Source: Triparma columacea | Lineage: Eukaryota > Sar > Bolidophyceae > Parmales > Triparmaceae | Assembly: GCA_030267965.1 (NCBI GenBank) | Contig: BRYA01000285.1 | Span: 7,077-48,025 of the forward strand | Direction: 5' to 3' | Length of the DNA: 40,949 nt | Shown: positions 19,375 to 28,912 of the stretch, one piece after another | Layout: every line of letters starts with the position of its first letter | Numbering within the stretch: position 1 is the first letter of the stretch | Position numbers and translations under genes: made by a program | Notes under the pieces: model-generated | What the model saw: the letters and a program-made list of their open reading frames with translations, nothing else | Databases searched by the model: none | Told to the model about the DNA's origin: nothing

Positions 19375-19574
19375 TAGCACCGGTTAGTTTCGATCTAACG
19401 ACCTTTGGGTTATGGGCCCACTGTAGAGAAGAAAGAAGGGTAAGCAAGGGTGGAAGGGCATGCATGGGTGGGGCATTTAACTTACACACGCTGCCTCTCT
19501 ATATGGGGATGATGGAGGTAAGTATGGGGGGAAGGGGAAAGGAAAGATGGGTCATTAACTTACGCCACGGTGCT
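19375..19574 (-). tRNA. Second intron-split initiator tRNA-Met, D stem two bases short
   Basis: Exons 19564-19574 (AGCACCGTGGC), 19486-19498 (AGAGGCAGCGTGT) and 19375-19420, with introns of 65 nt each (19499-19563 and 19421-19485). The joined product is 70 nt. It lacks the second GC of the D stem, so this copy may be non-functional. Intron 2 sits three bases earlier than in the other copy (after GTGT, before TGGGCCC), yet the joined sequence across that site is identical. The T run after A73 is kept. Confidence 0.6.
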
Positions 19575-19618
19575 GAGATAGGAAATAAATGTTCGAAAAA
19601 GGCAGAAATGTTTTAGGG

Positions 19619-19883
19619 TCGCAACAGTGTGCTTCCTTTTCTGTCCCCCCCTCGGGGGTTAGTTAATGGTGTTCTCCGCGTCCAGTTCCCCTGCTAGTCC
19701 CCTCCTTGTCCCCACCTGTCCCTTTCCGCCCTTCCTGAAGAGCTTCCTCTGCTTGCTCGCCATGAAGGCGTTCATGAGAATCGGGGACTTTGCCTTTATA
19801 AAGCTTGCGCTCTTCGGGGGCGCCTGCTGTACGATGTTCGAGCTCGTGTTGGCCTTGAAAACTTCCTTGACTTCAACAGGCAA
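19619..19883 (-). pseudogene. Duplicated 3' end of the downstream coiled-coil gene
   Basis: 19619-19871 is a direct repeat of 22783-23031. The translated part keeps frame to the stop and ends like the real gene (KSASFIKAKSPILMNAF, ELDAENTIN). Nothing upstream of the match belongs to that gene, so this is a fragment, not an expressed gene. Confidence 0.8.
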
Positions 19884-19940
19884 GAAAGAAGGTCTTCCTC
19901 GGCTGGGATGGGAAGAAGGAAAGGAGCTAAAAAAATAGCT

Positions 19941-20002
19941 TTGAAATAGGTAAGAAGGACAACAATGACAATAATAACACTTTTCAAGGCATTCACCAGT
20001 TG
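19941..20002 (+). repeat. Repeat of the intron end preceding the RPE exon
   Basis: GGTAAG, GGACAACAATGACAAT, CTTTTCAAGGC and TTCACCAGTTG match 40093-40156, where they directly precede the last exon of ribulose-phosphate 3-epimerase. Here the match stops at the splice site and no exon follows. Confidence 0.65.
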
Positions 20003-20391
20003 TTATTTGTCCTATTGTTGCTTTTTATCTCCTATTCACGTCCAAGTTCAAGTTATTTCCACTCTTCAAATAAATCACGGTCGATTGTATTCATTTGATT
20101 TGGATTGTTCGTCTCAATAATACTAATTTCGGCCATATTTCCGATACTGTTAGTATCATATTGGGGTTCCTATCGGGCAGAGAACAGCCATTGACGCCAC
20201 AATGACGCATCCTTGAGGGGTCTCACCATCCCTCTCCCTGCTTACTCCATCACACCACACTAACCCTCCTGATCCCCGTCAATAATGTAGGAATTCGCAG
20301 ATAATCAGTATCAATTAGTTTAGGCTTTCAACTGTTACCGAAAAGACAGGTGAAAAGATCCTCTCAACCCCGAGACTCTCCCCTTCCCCAA
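20003..20391. other. Spacer upstream of the LRR gene
   Basis: AT-moderate sequence with no gene seen. It should contain the promoter of the LRR gene. No splice-consistent 5' exon for the LRR ORF was found here. Confidence 0.4.
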
Positions 20392-22643
20392 ATGCCAAAC
20401 ACAGCAGATTATGAGTTTGAGTTTGATGATGAGGATAACCCACTCTTAGCGAATTATTGAATGGAAGCGCCACGAAGAAGAAGAAGGGAAAGAAGTCGCC
20501 CAAGAAGAAGGTCAAGGACCCCAACGCCCCAAAGGCTCCAGTGTACTATGGAACAGACGAGATAGGGAGCTTCAGAGGCAATAGTGAACTCACAGAAGTG
20601 ACTTTTGTAGAAGGAGTGACGTCGATTGCCGATGAAACCTTCTGGGGATGCTCCTCCCTCACGGCCATCACCATCCCAGATGGAGTGACGAAGATTGGCA
20701 TTGGAGCCTTCCACAAATGCTCCTCCCTCACGGCCATCACAATCCCAGTTGGAGTGACAACGATTAGTAGAAGTACCTTTAACGGATGCTCCTCCCTCAC
20801 TGCCATCACCATCCCAGACGGAGTGACAACGATTGGCAGGTGCGCCTTCTACGCATGCTCCTCCCTCACGGCCATCACCATCCTAGATGGAGTGACAACG
20901 ATTGGCGAATACGCCTTCGACGGATGCTCCTCCCTCACGGCCATCACAATCCCGGACTCAGTGACGATGATTGGCCAACGCGCCTTCAAGGGATGCTCCT
21001 CCCTCGCGGCCATCACCATCCCGGACGGAGTGACAACAATTGACTATAGCGCCTTCAGTAGATGCTCCTCCCTCACGGCCATCACCATCCCGGACGGAGT
21101 GACGACGATTGGCGAACGCGCCTTCAGTAGATGCTCCTCCCTCACGGCCATCACCATCCCGGAGGGAGTGACAACGATTGGCGAACGCGCCTTCAGTAGA
21201 TGCTCCTCCCTCACTGCCATCACAATCCCGGACTCAGTGACAACGATTGGCAATCTCGCCTTCTACGAATGCTCCTCCCTCACGGCCATCACCATCCCGG
21301 ACGGAGTGACGACAATTTGCGAGGGCGCCTTCCAAGGATGCTCCTCCCTCACGGCCATTACCATCCCGGACGGACTAACGATGATTGGCGATAACGCTTT
21401 CTGGGGATGCTCCTCCCTCACGGCAATCATTATCCCGGACTTAGTGACGACAATTGGCAGTCATGCCTTTCAAGGATGCTCCTCCCTCGCAGCAATCACC
21501 ATCCCGGACTCAGTGACGATGATTGGCTATAGCGCCTTTAACAGATGCTCCTCCCTCACGGCCATCACAATCCCAGACGGAGTGACGATGATTGGCGAAT
21601 ATGCCTTCTTCTTATGCTCCTCCCTCACGGCCATCACAATCCCGGACGGAGTGACGACAATTAGCGAACACGCCTTCGAAGGTTGCTCCACCCTCGCAGC
21701 CATTGCCATCCCGGACTCAGTGACGATGATTGGCCCGGGTGCCTTCAGAGGATGCTCCTTCCTCACGGCCATCACCATCCCGGACGGAGTGACAACGATT
21801 GGCAAACACGCCTTCTACGAATGCTCCTCCCTCACGACCATCACAATCCCGGACTCAGTGACTACGATTGAGTATGGCGCCTTCGAAGGATGCTCCTCCC
21901 TCACGGCCATCACCATCCCGGACTCAGTGACGACGATTAACAGTCGAGCCTTCATTTATTGCTCCTCCCTCACGACCATCACAATCCCGGACGGAGTGAC
22001 GACAATTGGCTATGCCGCCTTCAGGTTTTGCTCCTCCCTCACGGCCATCACAATCCCAGATGGAGTGACGACAATTGGCGTTGGCGCCTTCGGTGGATGC
22101 TCCTCCCTCACGGCCATCACCATCCCGGACGGAGTGACAACGATTGACGAACAGACCTTCTGCGGATGCTCCTCTCTCACGGCCATCACCATCCCGGACT
22201 CAGTGACTACGATTGAGGATGGCGCCTTCAGAGGATGCTCCTCCCTCACGGCCATCACCATCCCGGACGGAGTAACGACGATTGGCGATGAAGCCTTCTA
22301 CGGATGCACCACCCTGACGAAACTCATTCTATCTCCTGCCGTTTCCATCGGTGAAGACTGCTTCTCGAACTGCACTGCCCTAATCGCTGCCGCTGCTTAT
22401 AAAAACATGCCAACCGTCTCTGACCTCCTCCATTACAGGTGGCGCCGCAACATCGCTGTGATGGAACGCGTCAACGCTCTCCTGTGCCTCAAGGGAACCT
22501 GGGATCACGTGGAGGATCCACCCAGGAGATCGGCTAGGAAGCGGAAACGAACGGACGGAGTTGAAGCACCAGCGCTAAGGGTAACTGAGGCACGTGAGAA
22601 GATACCGAAAGTATTGTGGAGAGTAATTCTGGAGTTTCTGTAA
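20392..22643 (+). CDS. BspA-type leucine-rich repeat protein (start uncertain, possible frameshift)
   Basis: The main frame runs from about 20439 to 22643 and begins with a lysine-rich segment (KKKKGKKSPKKKVKDPNAP). About 25 tandem 23-residue repeats of the form SLTAITIPDGVTTIGxxAFxxCS follow. It ends with a distinct C-terminal domain (DLLHYRWRRNIAVMERVNAL ... EKIPKVLWRVILEFL). This is the LRR_5/BspA class found in bacterial surface proteins and expanded in many protists. No signal peptide is seen. The main frame has no ATG near its start. An ATG at 20392-20394 opens an acidic 22-codon segment (MPNTADYEFEFDDEDNPLL) in another frame, ending in TGA at 20458, so a one-base frameshift near 20455 or a missed exon is likely. 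Function unknown. Confidence 0.7.
20640..22310 (+). repeat. 69-bp tandem array encoding the LRR repeats
   Basis: About 25 units of 69 bp, nearly identical at the DNA level around GGATGCTCCTCCCTCACGGC and ATCACCATCCCGGACGGAGT. The similarity at synonymous sites points to recent unit duplication or gene conversion. Apparent antisense ORFs over the array are a by-product. Confidence 0.9.
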
Positions 22644-22782
22644 ATCTTTGTTGTTGAATCGTTCAATTTTTCCACTGTTAAATGAATATAATTTTTCGAG
22701 AATTCAGCATCACACGTATAACAATACCTCTCCGCGAAATTTTAACCTTAATTATTGCCGAAAAAGAATAATATTTTTTAGT

Positions 22783-23031
22783 TCGCAACAGCGTGCTTCC
22801 TTTTCTGTCTCCCCTCGGGGGTTAGTTAATGGTGTTCTCCGCGTCCAGTTCCCCTGCTAGTCCCCTCCCCCCCACCTGTCCCTTTCCGCCCTTCCTGAAG
22901 AGCTTCCTCTGCTTGCTCGCCATGAATGCGTTCATGAGAATCGGGGACTTGGCCTTTATAAAGCTCGCGCTCTTCCCAGGCGCCTGCTGTACGATGTTCG
23001 AGCTCGTGTTGGCCTTGAAAACTTCCTTGAC
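22783..23031 (-). repeat. Parent copy of the 250-bp direct repeat flanking the LRR gene
   Basis: Covers the last part of the final exon and the 3' flank of the coiled-coil gene. Its direct repeat at 19619-19871 lies on the other side of the LRR gene. Confidence 0.85.
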
Positions 23032-26000
23032 ACCGCTGCTCCCCAGCCCCTTCCTCTTCTCCTTGAGCTTTGCGGCCATGGCCATTCGAGACGATGGCGT
23101 TCTCCCTGCCGAAGTTCTTCCTGCCGGCGTCTGCAGCCTCTGAGCCTTGCTCTCTTCTCTCTTCGGGGTTGCCTTGCTCTTTATGCTCGCCGGCGTCAAT
23201 GGCGCACTTATCCTGGCCTTCATCATCTTCCCCTGCGTTCCGCAAAGCAGCGACAAGACGGGGTTGCGTTAGCATTAAGTAGGGTCGTAAATTTCGCCTT
23301 CGTCCGCCCATCCTTACCTCAAGCTCCTTCACCCTGTCCTCCATCTTCTCTCCCCACACCCTTAACCCCCTGCACTCCTCCCTCCCCTCCTCGACCTCCT
23401 CAAGTGCCATCTTGTAGAGGTCCATGCTAACCCTGGCCCCCTGGTTCTCCAGGTGCTTGTTGAGTACCTTGATCTCCTCCCTGTACATTTTCTCCCTCCT
23501 CTTCCACTCCCTGATCTCACCCTCCCCCCTCACGATCCTCCCCTCCCCCTCCTCCTCCCCCACCCTTTTGAGTCTCTCCATCTCTTCCTCCGTCTGCCTC
23601 AGGTTCTCCCTAACGACGTCCAGTTCCCTCTCTAGCTGTTCGTTCTTAGCCTTGATTGTGACCTCGTGTACTGCCAGCGCAGTGTTCTCCAGGCACGCGT
23701 CCTTGAGCTGTCCCATGAGGTCGTGAGCCTCTGAGCGTGCCTGAGAGGAGGACGTGGAGTGGAGGTCCCCCAACAAGTCCAGCCTGAAAACGAGCCAAGG
23801 AAAGGTGTACGAGAGTGGATTAGATCAGGTACCTCTGCGCGACTTAACCACGACATTTTTCATCGCTCATCTGCTCTGCATACTCACCTCTCCTTGTACT
23901 TCTGGAAGTTGGTCTCCCCGGCCTTGAGCTGTGCGTCCTTTCTTGATATGGTTCTTTGGAGCTCTTCTATTTCGCCCTCCTTAACGTCCAGGATCTGAGT
24001 CCACTTTCTCTCGGACTTCTCGATCTCCTCCCCCTTCATTTTTATGAGTTCCTGAAGAAAAGCGGAGCGGGATGATGTGAAGTGGGTGAGGTGAGGAGCT
24101 ACCTGAGTACATTTTACCTCTTGTCCGTACTTACCTCCCATCCCTCCCTCTCTTCCTGCGTCAAGGAGGACTGCTTGAGATCTTCGAAGCGAAGCGAAGC
24201 GAAGCGAAGTGACTTGTTAATACCAGCTTATTCGTGTTGTCTCCCCTTCATCCCAATTCCCCCTTTCCTCACCTATCAATTCCTTCTCCTTCTCATCCAC
24301 CTCCCGTTCAAGTTCCTGAATGATTCTGTTCGCCTCCTCATCCCTCATCCTCTTAATTTCCCCCAGTTCATCCAGCTGTCCCTTCAACGCTTCCACCGTT
24401 GAACTTTCAATTAGGGCAGCAGAGGGGGGAAGGGCGAGGGTGGAGGTTTGGACGATGGCAAGCTGGTTCTGCGTAGAGTGGAGCTCCTCGGATGTGGAAC
24501 GTAAGGCGGATATTTGAAGCTTAGGGAAGGGGGGAGAGGAGAGGGGGGGGGAGAGCGTTAGAAATTCCTGTCTGTGTTCGTCGTTCCACCCCTGATTCAA
24601 CTAACCTTTTCCTGTTCCTTCAATTTTCTATTCTCCTTCATCAGTCCCTCCAACTGTCCGTTAACCTGCCCCATCCTTATCTCCGCCCTGCTTACGATTT
24701 CCTTCGGAACCGTTTTGCAGAGTTTGTCTCGAAGGACCCTACAGTCAGGGCAAGGCTGCTCTTTCGTTGCTAGGGCCTCGGCGACATCGTGGGGTTGAGG
24801 CGAGGTTCCAACCGCCTCCGTGGTTAGGGGAGGCTCGGGTAACATGCCTTTCCAACCTCCGAAGGATTGTATGAGAGTCTTCGTTCGAGGCGTTACGGCT
24901 TCTCTGGAGATCGGGATCGCGTCGACAGGAGCTGAGGCGGCGGGGGAGGAATCTAGAGGTGGTGGGGGGGAGTTTTCTTGCCCAATTCCGAGTGCGAGAG
25001 GTGATGACTTTGGAACGATGTCGCAAAGGTTGATCTCACGGAGGACGTCGTAAACCTCGACGCCGTGGACTTCGGCGGCTGCGCCGTCGCTAAGGGAGTC
25101 CGAGTCCTCGTAGACGAAAAAATCTTCTTCCTCCTCCTCTTCCTCCTCCTCCTTCTCCTCCTCCTTCTCTTCCTCTAACTCTACCTTCTCTCCCACCTCT
25201 CCTCCCTTCCCAACCTCCACTTCCTCCGTCCTCCCTCCTCCAGCCACAATCTCCGTGTACCTCTTCGTCGCCGCTTCTAGCAGTGCTGGGAATCTACTCT
25301 CCAGCGGTTGGGGGGGGGGGGTTGGTGTGTTAACGTTCTGTGTTTAGTTTTGTCTTTCTCTAAAGGGGTTACCCCCAAAAAATGCGTTGTGTTATGCTCA
25401 CCTCCTGTGGTACTTAGACTCAAGTACTTCAACGATACCCTCAAGTTCCGTCGGATCTTTGCAGTTAAGTATATGGTTGTAGTTAAGCATCCCCAGTGTT
25501 ACAGTTACACCACTGCGTTTGTTCTCTCCGTCGTTTGGTTTATCCTCGGCAGTAGCAGAGCCAGGGGTTCCGTATACGCTTCCTCCTTTATCCGTCCAGC
25601 TGCTGTACGCTGTTCCTGGCGTTCCTACTTCGTCGTGTGCTGTTCTCATTGTTCCTCCTGTCGTCGGCTGGTTTCTTCGTGAGTTTGACTTTAAACCGTT
25701 GCCTGAGGGTGTGTGGAATGAGAGGGGTGAGGAGTACGAGGACATTGTTGAATCCATCATAGCCCAGAGACGTGTCTGTGAACGTTCGGAGGATACTGAG
25801 GGAGATGTAGAGGGGGGGGGGTTATATGTAGAGGAAGGTTCAGAAACAGCGACGGGGGGGGATGGGGTGGGGGAGAGTTTTGGAGATGGGGAAGTGCTGG
25901 GAGCCGTAGTTTGTGGGGGAGGTTGATCGGGCGTTGGGGGGGCTTGTTGGTTGGTGGGCTCGGGAATAGGCTCAGCTGGGGCCACCACGGGTGGCTCGAC

Positions 26001-27022
26001 GTGGCTCGGTGAAATGGGGTCCGCCGTTGTAGGGACGAGGGAGGGGGATGAGGGTTTGTCGTGGCTGACTTTTTGTTGAGGTTGAGAAGAGGTTGGGGGG
26101 GCATGAGGTGAGTCCGACACCTGAACCTCATTCTCCTCGTTGCTCTCGAGGATAACTTTCTCCCTAATCCTAACCCTGGGTGTGTTTATTCTTCCCAGCA
26201 CCTACGATGAGCGGGGGAGGTCTTTGTCAGTACTTATCCACAGCGCACCTATAAATAGTCTCGCTGTTGTTTCACTCCTTCTCACCTTGATCATACCATC
26301 CCCGTCGCCGGGGCAGGAAGGTGAGAAAATCGAGTGTATCGCGCTCCCCTTGATCTCCTCCTCCGGTGTGAACTGCACGCTCGGCGACTTCCGCTTCCTT
26401 GTCGTGCCGAGGCCCGTTCCGGGAGTTTTGGGGTACGCGTTGGTTTCGGGTGTGGCGGGTGTGGCGGGTGTCGCGGGTGTGGGGGTGGCGGGGGGGGCTT
26501 TCTTTACGCGGAAGGAGGAGGGCATACGGAATAGGGGACTCTTGCGCATGCCAAAGGCTGAGGCTTGCATGTTGCCGAGACGGACCACCGGGGTTCCTAG
26601 CTTTGGAACCTTGGACAACTTTACGGCAGATCTTAGAGAAGGGGGGGGGTTAGGGGGGGTGATTAGGATGATGCTAACTGTTGTCCTCCCTTTACTTCTC
26701 CCTTTGTCCTCCCTTACCTTGACAGTTTCTTGATTTCGAAAGTTACAGATTTGCCCTCGTCGCTTCCCTCCCTGCACAGCGTGATAATGTCCGACGTCCT
26801 CATGCTCTTGCACCTGACGTCGCCGACTTTCTTTAGGACGGCTCCCTTGGGTACAACGGTTTCACCTGAGCCTGAACCTCGGGTTATGGTTGAGGATAAT
26901 TTTGCGCCTATACCGGAGTTTAATACCGGTAATAGTTGCATTGAGGGAATAGGTAGGGTCAGGGTGGCTAGGGTTACCATTTTAGGGGTGTGCGAAGGCG
27001 TTAGTGGAGCAGGAGAGCTCAT
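22822..27022 (-). CDS. Coiled-coil protein of unknown function (1,158 aa)
   Basis: Nine exons: 26718-27022, 26286-26631, 25402-26201, 24606-25296, 24273-24519, 24135-24181, 23888-24051, 23318-23783, 22822-23232. They total 3,477 nt with every phase matching. The N-terminal third is basic and Ser/Thr/Pro-rich with several TP sites (e.g. RKSPLFRMP, INTPRV), suggesting phosphorylation. A Pro-rich linker follows, then a helical segment (GMLNYNHILNCKDPTELEGI), an acidic run (EEEKEEEKEEEEEEEEED), a CPDC pair and a long coiled coil at about 690-1020. The basic C-terminus (RKLFRKGGKG) is the part duplicated at 19619. The layout suits a cytoskeletal, centrosomal or kinetochore component, but I do not recognise a named family. 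The intron at 24182-24272 ends in a (GCTTC)n tract. Confidence 0.75.
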
Positions 27023-27585
27023 GGTAGTGAGGCTCGACTCAAACTGTTGGTTTTAGGTCCTATTTTCTAGTTGAAATGTTAGGGTTGTGGTCTTGTATCG
27101 CTGTAGATGGTAAATGTATAAGTGAAGAGTGTGTGTGGGGTGTATGGGGTGTATTTATCGCGATTTGGTTGAGTAGTGTTTAAATTAAGGAGATTATTGT
27201 CCTCCAGGCAGATTTGAGCACCCAAGCCTTTCAGCACTGGACTCTCTCATTTTCTCCCAAGATCCTTCATTCGGCATTGCCCTGCTTGAAATCTATATTT
27301 GTTCCTTCATTCATTTTCTCCTACATACATTCACGCCTATTTATACGACATTTGTATCCATACACGTACATTTACGTCCATTCCCTACCCTTCAAATAGA
27401 TCTAAATTGTCTCAAAGTTGATTTATTGACTGACTTCCAACCCACAACGCAGAGTGGCAACTGGCCAGGCTATAACCAATTCAGCCACCAATTCAGCCAT
27501 TCCTACACACTACCCCTACACACTACCTCATCCTACACGACAACAACATCCCCTCTATCCCTCCTGCTCGCCCCCCACTCACTCA
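27023..27585. promoter_or_regulatory. Divergent promoter region, coiled-coil gene and ABHD17-like gene
   Basis: 563 bp between two divergent starts. It contains GTGTGTGGGGTGTATGGGGT near 27131 and a pyrimidine-rich, AT-moderate half toward the hydrolase. No gene is seen in it; the upstream in-frame extension of the hydrolase ORF is low complexity. Confidence 0.4.
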
Positions 27586-28804
27586 ATGGGAGATGCTATA
27601 TCATCACTACTATTTCAACCTCCTCCAGCAACATTCATACACCCCTCACGTCACATTTGGCTACAAACCTCAACTGGCTCAACAATACCTGCTTTCTATC
27701 TTGATCAAAAAGCAAACGTAACCATCCTATTCTCTCACGGTAACGCAGAGGACCTAGGTATGATATACGACTGGTTCGTTGACCTCAGCAAGGTCCTGCA
27801 GGTCAACGTCATGTGCTACGACTACACAGGATACGGGAAGAGCAGGGGGGGCACGGGATCGCCGAGCGAGGAGGTGAGAGGAGGGTTGGGGGTTGTGCTT
27901 GTGCGTATATGGTGCTTGTGCGTATATGTGTGTGTACCTATCCCTCTCCCTCTCCCTGTGCCGTGATTAGTAGGGTTAGGGTTAGGCTTCTTCCCCCGAA
28001 AGCGCCCAGCACCAAGACTACCACCCCCCCCCTCACCCTCCCTCTCCCCCAACCCCTCCCCCTCAGAACGTTTACGCCGACGTCGAAGCCGCCTACAATT
28101 ACCTAACCTCCACCCTAAACATCCACCCCTCCACAATAGTCCTCTACGGTCGTTCCCTCGGTTCAGGTCCCTCCTGTTACATCGCCGAGAAGTCCGCCCT
28201 CTCCAACTCCCCCGTCGGCGGCTTAATCCTCCAGTCCCCATTACTGAGCGCCTACAGAGTCGCCTTCAACTTCAGGTTCACGTTACCTGGTGATAAGTTC
28301 TCCAACATCGACCGTACCGTAAACGTGCGTAGCCCGGTGTTCGTTGTACACGGGACGCAGGATGAGGTTGTGCCGTTCTGGCATGGTCAGGAGTTGTTTG
28401 AGAGCGTGGGTGTGGAGTGGAGGGCTAAACCATTCTGGGTACTTGGGGCGGGACATAATAATATAGAGGTGAGGAGGGGGGGGGGTGGTGGGGGGGGAGT
28501 GGAGGAGGCGAAAGGAAAGGCTGCGTTGAAGGGAAATAAGACAAGCCGAACTACGCGCACGTATAAACAACACACACCTACCACCACACTTCTTCCTTCC
28601 CTTCCATGAGTTCTCACCCCCTCCCCCCACGTCCATCCCAAAACTACCCTTTCGCAGTCAGTACTACGGCAGACGGGGGCGTTCGTGGACCACATTAAGG
28701 AGTTCCTAAACATCCACATCAAGGCGAGGACGGAATGGAAGGGGGAGAAGGAGGTCTTGAAGGTTAAGGACGCCGTTGAGAGAGCCATGCAGAAGCAGGT
28801 GTGA
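27586..28804 (+). CDS. ABHD17-like alpha/beta serine hydrolase
   Basis: Three exons, 27586-27873, 28067-28468 and 28658-28804, all phase 0, give 278 residues. The fold motifs are clear: oxyanion-hole region FSHGNAEDLGM, then CYDYTGYGKSRGG, nucleophile serine in YGRSLGSG (GxSxG), aspartate in GTQDEVVP and histidine in GAGHNNIE. This is the ABHD17/ABHD13 group, which includes protein depalmitoylases. The N-terminus MGDAISSLL has glycine at position 2 and could be myristoylated, which would place it at membranes. The Cys-rich N-terminus of animal ABHD17 is absent. Its 3' end converges on the WW-receptor gene with a 108-bp gap. Confidence 0.85.
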
Positions 28805-28912
28805 GGTTTCTTCTCTTTGGGGGGAAGGCGAAGGGGGGGAGGCAGAAAAAATGTGTGTTGATGTTTTTAATTATTTCAAAATGATCGACGACTCAGGTTT
28901 TTTTACACGCCT

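Larger units (their letters stand above)
18834..19574. repeat. Segmental duplicate of 12401-12992
   Basis: The block from the ELP6 intron 2 start through the tRNA 5' end is duplicated in the same orientation about 6.5 kb away. Sequence between ELP6 and the tRNA (including GGGGGGACCGCGCGCGCGAC and a run of nine A) is nearly identical, so the duplication looks recent. One boundary coincides with the first base of the tRNA. Confidence 0.9.

Noticed and set aside
20546..22261. Long minus-strand ORFs with repeats like MVMAVREEHPLKA
   Set aside because: They are the antisense of the 69-bp LRR array; regular repeats without stops on one strand produce them automatically.
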